Shown here in pieces: positions 60,961 through 64,000 of a stretch of DNA of 64,000 nucleotides (its first letter is position 1; every line of letters begins with the position of its first letter). Origin of the DNA: UBA1756 sp045130235 (lineage in GTDB: Bacteria; Bacteroidota; Bacteroidia; Bacteroidales; WCHB1-69); the NCBI GenBank assembly GCA_045130235.1, contig JBGUPJ010000021.1, forward strand, positions 124,001-188,000, written 5' to 3'. Below the pieces are notes generated by a model. That model saw nothing but the letters and a program-made list of their open reading frames with translations, searched no databases and was not told the origin of the DNA. The position numbers and the translations under genes were made by a program.

Positions 60961-62411
60961 TTTCCTTGTTTGATTTTCTCCATCTCCTCAACAGAGATGA
61001 TGTGTGGAATCGGTTTACCCTGATACGGCAACAAGGCCAGCCGTTCGATCTCCTCCCGGTGGGTTTCCACCTCCGACAGCAGATACATCGGATAGGCAAT
61101 GCCCCCTATTTCGATGCTGTGATCTTTTATGGAATACACGGCATCCATAACGGCCTCTGCCTGGCCGCTGATCAGAATCACCCGAGGGTTGAAACGTGCC
61201 ACCCAATCTTCCAGCCACTTACGGTTCCTTTGGAAAAGTTCTAAAAGTTTATGCCCGTTGATGTGTTTTCTGATGTCTTTTTCGGAAATATAATGCTGCC
61301 ACCCATCATTCGACCAACTGTTCGGTCTGTTTTTAAGCTTCATCGGGATTTTCGGAAGAAACGGGAGCCAAACGCTATGCGAATTGATGGCATCCGATTT
61401 TTGCTGTCTGGAATAGTCCCATTCTTCAAACGGGTTTAAGACAGCAAGGACTGTGGGCTTTGAAGTGAAACAATGGTCCTCGCAAACATGGCAGTGATCA
61501 TTGCAATCTTTGCAATCATACTTTTCTTTTTCTGAACAATATTGAAAAAAGTCATCGGGAAGGACCATATCGGTAAGGATATAGGCTTGTGTTCCGTCGG
61601 TTAGGGGAAGCAGTGCGTACTCACCACCATCGACTGCCTCCATCTTTTCAATATCCAAACCTGTTACCGCACAGGGGAACCATTCGGCGATTTGAAAGTG
61701 ATGTGTTTCCTTGAATTTGACAGGCACTTTTAGCACTCTATTTCTCAGTTTTTCAGGAAATTGATCCAGTTTTACTGGGTATTTGGGCACATTCATGCAT
61801 TCAGGAAGTTCAGCCGTCCAATAGGATTGTTTGAAAATATAGTAGGGTGCAGACGGAAACTCCTTTTCATAGACGAGCGTGTCACCCTCCCATTCAGCAG
61901 CCATCCAAAAACATTTTCCTTCATACGTTTGCAGAAAAATTCCCAGGTTGATCATTTTCTTGAGAGAAGAATTTTCCAGTATGGAGTATTCCCCGTTTTT
62001 CTTTGACCGTGCAATGCAGTCGTAGGCACTGATTTTATAGATTCCTCTTTTTTTTGAAATACAAAATTCAATATTAAAATCTGGATTTTTTGCCAATTCA
62101 AGGAATTGTTGCTCCTTGTCCAAATGAATTTGAACGATACAATTTCCCCAAAATTTTTCTTCCTCAATAGGATGCGGTTCCCCAAGCAATTCATCAATTT
62201 GCTCGTCACTCAGTGCGATGGTCTGATATTCATTTTTCTGAATATTCTCATCATGAATAAAGACAAGTTCATCCACGGAAGTCTCTTCGGTCTGCCACGG
62301 TACAGGACCATTTTCGTCAAAGTCCATGATGCCCACGTTGCCCTCCTCGTCGGCGATATACCAAGCGGTGGACATGGAGTGGGTGGCGGGATATTCTTTG
62401 TCTAGTTTCAT
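60957..62411 (-). CDS. Unrecognised protein with Cys/His cluster, partner of the radical SAM gene
   Basis: 484 residues from the ATG at 62411 (a TTG at 62417 is an alternative). No signal peptide. It starts SMSTAWYIADEEGNVGIMDF, which suggests a domain dealing with small molecules or regulatory input. Near residues 295-312 there is a dense cluster, DCKDCNDHCHVCEDHCF (C-x2-C-x3-C-x2-C-x3-C plus His), fit for metal or an Fe-S cluster. The C-terminal part (VARFNPRVILISGQAEAVMD) could be a nucleotide-binding-like strand-loop. It is two bases downstream of the partial gene and overlaps the radical SAM gene. No family recognised. Confidence 0.65.
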   Translation of the reverse strand: MKLDKEYPATHSMSTAWYIADEEGNVGIMDFDENGPVPWQTEETSVDELVFIHDENIQKNEYQTIALSDEQIDELLGEPHPIEEEKFWGNCIVQIHLDKEQQFLELAKNPDFNIEFCISKKRGIYKISAYDCIARSKKNGEYSILENSSLKKMINLGIFLQTYEGKCFWMAAEWEGDTLVYEKEFPSAPYYIFKQSYWTAELPECMNVPKYPVKLDQFPEKLRNRVLKVPVKFKETHHFQIAEWFPCAVTGLDIEKMEAVDGGEYALLPLTDGTQAYILTDMVLPDDFFQYCSEKEKYDCKDCNDHCHVCEDHCFTSKPTVLAVLNPFEEWDYSRQQKSDAINSHSVWLPFLPKIPMKLKNRPNSWSNDGWQHYISEKDIRKHINGHKLLELFQRNRKWLEDWVARFNPRVILISGQAEAVMDAVYSIKDHSIEIGGIAYPMYLLSEVETHREEIERLALLPYQGKPIPHIISVEEMEKIKQGK

Positions 62412-62413
62412 GG

Positions 62414-64000
62414 TCAATTTTGCCTTGTAATATTCGTTATCGCAACATTCGTTTTGTCATTAACATCAAGCATTTTCTGTATGTACTTGGAAAACAGGCT
62501 CTCCAATTTCTGTGCTTGCTCCTGGGTCAACAGTTGGCCGGAATGGCCTTTGCGCCACTCAAAATCAGGGATGGTTCCCTGCAGTTGTTCGGTGGTAATA
62601 ATAGTTTGTGCTTCAGGATTAACCATGAAGTTGGGTTTCATATCCACATAGTAGATTATTCGGCTATTTCTTTTAGGATTCCAGTCTCCATCAGCGTACG
62701 GCTGTGAGGTGAATATGCCACTCATCACGATACCCGTGTTGCCTTCACCCACACGTATCATATAAAAGCGGTCTCCCATTTTGGCCTTTTCCCACTCGTA
62801 AACGCTCCAATTGAAGCTATAGTCATTAATATGGCCGATGCTTTCTATATGGTTTTCCATGGAATTTGAAAAGGCTGGATTCCACATCAGGATAAAGGTC
62901 TGCTGCTTATCATTATACCCGTTGCCAGGATAATTGTGAGGATCTTTTTCAAACTGGCTGCTCGTTTTCACAATCCTTCTGCCTTGTAACCAAAGGTAGC
63001 CACGAACAGAATCCCCTTTGGATGGTTTCTCATCAAAGAATGAGGTTTTTGCAACAAGCGGAATTATCAGATTCTCGTCTTCTTCGTTGTGATGAACGGA
63101 TATCTCCATGCGGTAAAAATCGCGGTTTAGTATCGTGACTTTTCTGACACGGGACTTAATAGGCGACCAAAATTCCGCATCATCCGGGTAGCGGCCATCG
63201 TGTTGGAGACATGCTACAAATATTTCCATACTCATCTTCATAGGCAATGCCTTACCATTTTTGTCACGACGAACCACAGAAGGATCTGTCCTGTGCATCT
63301 TTTCAACAGTTTCCGGGTCAATTTCAAACGACATCTCACTATCGGGCACCTTCTCTGCCTTGTACGCAATAGCAGACAAGGCAAAGTTATACGTTTCCCC
63401 AATTTTGTATTCAGCTTTATGGAGCGGATAATCCATGTCAAAGAATCTGAATTCAGTTTCATCGTTATATGAACAACAGAGCACCGCCTCAATTCCATTT
63501 GAAAACTCGTATATCTTCTTCAGGGTCAAAGGCACCCCAGTCTCATTGACAACATACGGGAAAAAAGCCATCAATTCATTCCCATCATCTTTGGATTCTA
63601 AAAGAGTTCTGAGAGTCATGTCCTTTGTTTCATCCATAGAAAGCATCAAAATCCGAGTTTCGTACTCCCCATCACTTTTTTTTGCTTTCACTTTTGGCCC
63701 ACCAATATATGTTTTGGAAGAACTCACCACATTCAGAAAATCTTCAACAAACACATTAATATTTTCGTCAACACATTGTATATGAGATCCGTGACCTTGT
63801 TCTGGATCAAATTCATCATCTTCTTCGCCCGACTTTTTAATTCTCCTGTTTGTAGTTTTCTCTTCCGTTGTTATACTGTCTGTCGTCGGACTTTTTTCAA
63901 CGGTTTCTTTTCCATCAGGTGTGAAAACCTCCACATCAAAACGGATATTCCAAACACAGGCTTCACCATTGGGGTTGGGTTTCAGGGTGTTGTCTTCAAG
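62414..64000 (-). CDS. Unrecognised protein, partial (start lies beyond the window)
   Basis: The frame stays open to position 64000 (reading LEDNTLKPNPNGEACVWNIR upstream of the first possible start), so at least 528 residues are present and the start is missing. An acidic/basic disordered segment (about the first 70 residues in view) precedes a folded part with VFVEDFLNVVSSSKTYIGG, DETEFRFFDMDYPLHKAEY and IGETYNFALSAIAYKAEKV. The C-terminal third has YMIRVGEGNTGIVMSGIF and PFDFEWRKGHSG-like phrases. No family recognised. It is the first gene seen of the three-gene unit; its stop is two bases before the next ATG. Confidence 0.6.
   Translation of the reverse strand, partial: LEDNTLKPNPNGEACVWNIRFDVEVFTPDGKETVEKSPTTDSITTEEKTTNRRIKKSGEEDDEFDPEQGHGSHIQCVDENINVFVEDFLNVVSSSKTYIGGPKVKAKKSDGEYETRILMLSMDETKDMTLRTLLESKDDGNELMAFFPYVVNETGVPLTLKKIYEFSNGIEAVLCCSYNDETEFRFFDMDYPLHKAEYKIGETYNFALSAIAYKAEKVPDSEMSFEIDPETVEKMHRTDPSVVRRDKNGKALPMKMSMEIFVACLQHDGRYPDDAEFWSPIKSRVRKVTILNRDFYRMEISVHHNEEDENLIIPLVAKTSFFDEKPSKGDSVRGYLWLQGRRIVKTSSQFEKDPHNYPGNGYNDKQQTFILMWNPAFSNSMENHIESIGHINDYSFNWSVYEWEKAKMGDRFYMIRVGEGNTGIVMSGIFTSQPYADGDWNPKRNSRIIYYVDMKPNFMVNPEAQTIITTEQLQGTIPDFEWRKGHSGQLLTQEQAQKLESLFSKYIQKMLDVNDKTNVAITNITRQN

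Overview
The window looks like chromosomal DNA of an anaerobic member of the Bacteroidales (Bacteroidota). The support is: (i) promoters of the Bacteroidota type (TTTG about 20 bp before TAnnTTTG) in front of many genes; (ii) type IX secretion signs, namely a PorG-like barrel, a CHU_C/gliding-type C-terminal domain and a type A sorting domain on a C10 protease; (iii) glycine-lipid acyltransferases, a SusB-like GH97 enzyme, FloA/NfeD, and a flavodiiron protein and a rubredoxin that suit an anaerobe coping with oxygen. I saw no tRNA, rRNA, CRISPR array or transposase gene. No gene-free stretch exceeds 300 bases.

Layout. 0-3.8 kb (minus): small membrane protein, MORN-repeat protein, U32 protein, and the start of mltG. 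3.9-5.1 kb: a lipoprotein and a hicAB toxin-antitoxin pair. 5.1-7.8 kb: valS. 8-10.4 kb: glycine-lipid genes glsA-glsB followed by a cytosolic LRR protein. 10.6-11.6 kb: a small barrel and DUF4491. 11.7-18.3 kb: porin, imelysin, di-haem DUF1111 protein and CcsBA, which reads as an iron/c-type-cytochrome operon. 18.4-20.1 kb: PAQR/haemolysin III and queD-queE. 20.3-22.9 kb (plus): gpsA and a lone hutH, closed by a two-way terminator. 23-31.2 kb (minus): an envelope biogenesis operon (porG-like, uppS, bamA, three skp/ompH copies, tatD) and a secreted C10 protease. 31.4-39.1 kb (plus): flavodiiron protein, NfeD-FloA, exported nitroreductase, uvrA, kdsD, DUF486.

39.2-54.8 kb (minus) is the most striking block. 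Four exported proteins lie in one direction: a 632-residue barrel, a 2948-residue giant with a TANFOR-like N-terminus, a fibronectin-III protein and an LTD/PKD protein with a type IX sorting domain. Its leader carries a nested inverted repeat. A tiny rubredoxin gene is divergent to it.

55.3-64 kb (minus): GH97 glucosidase with an in-frame palindromic repeat, a hypothetical protein, a WYL regulator, a higBA pair, and a tightly packed three-gene unit (two unrecognised proteins and a radical SAM enzyme) that runs off the window. This last part is AT-richer by eye and may be acquired.

A family of short GAGACG...CGTCTC palindromes, some flanked by GTAG/CTAC, and AT-rich TTTTCAATTCTCAATT-like tracts recur between genes across the window.
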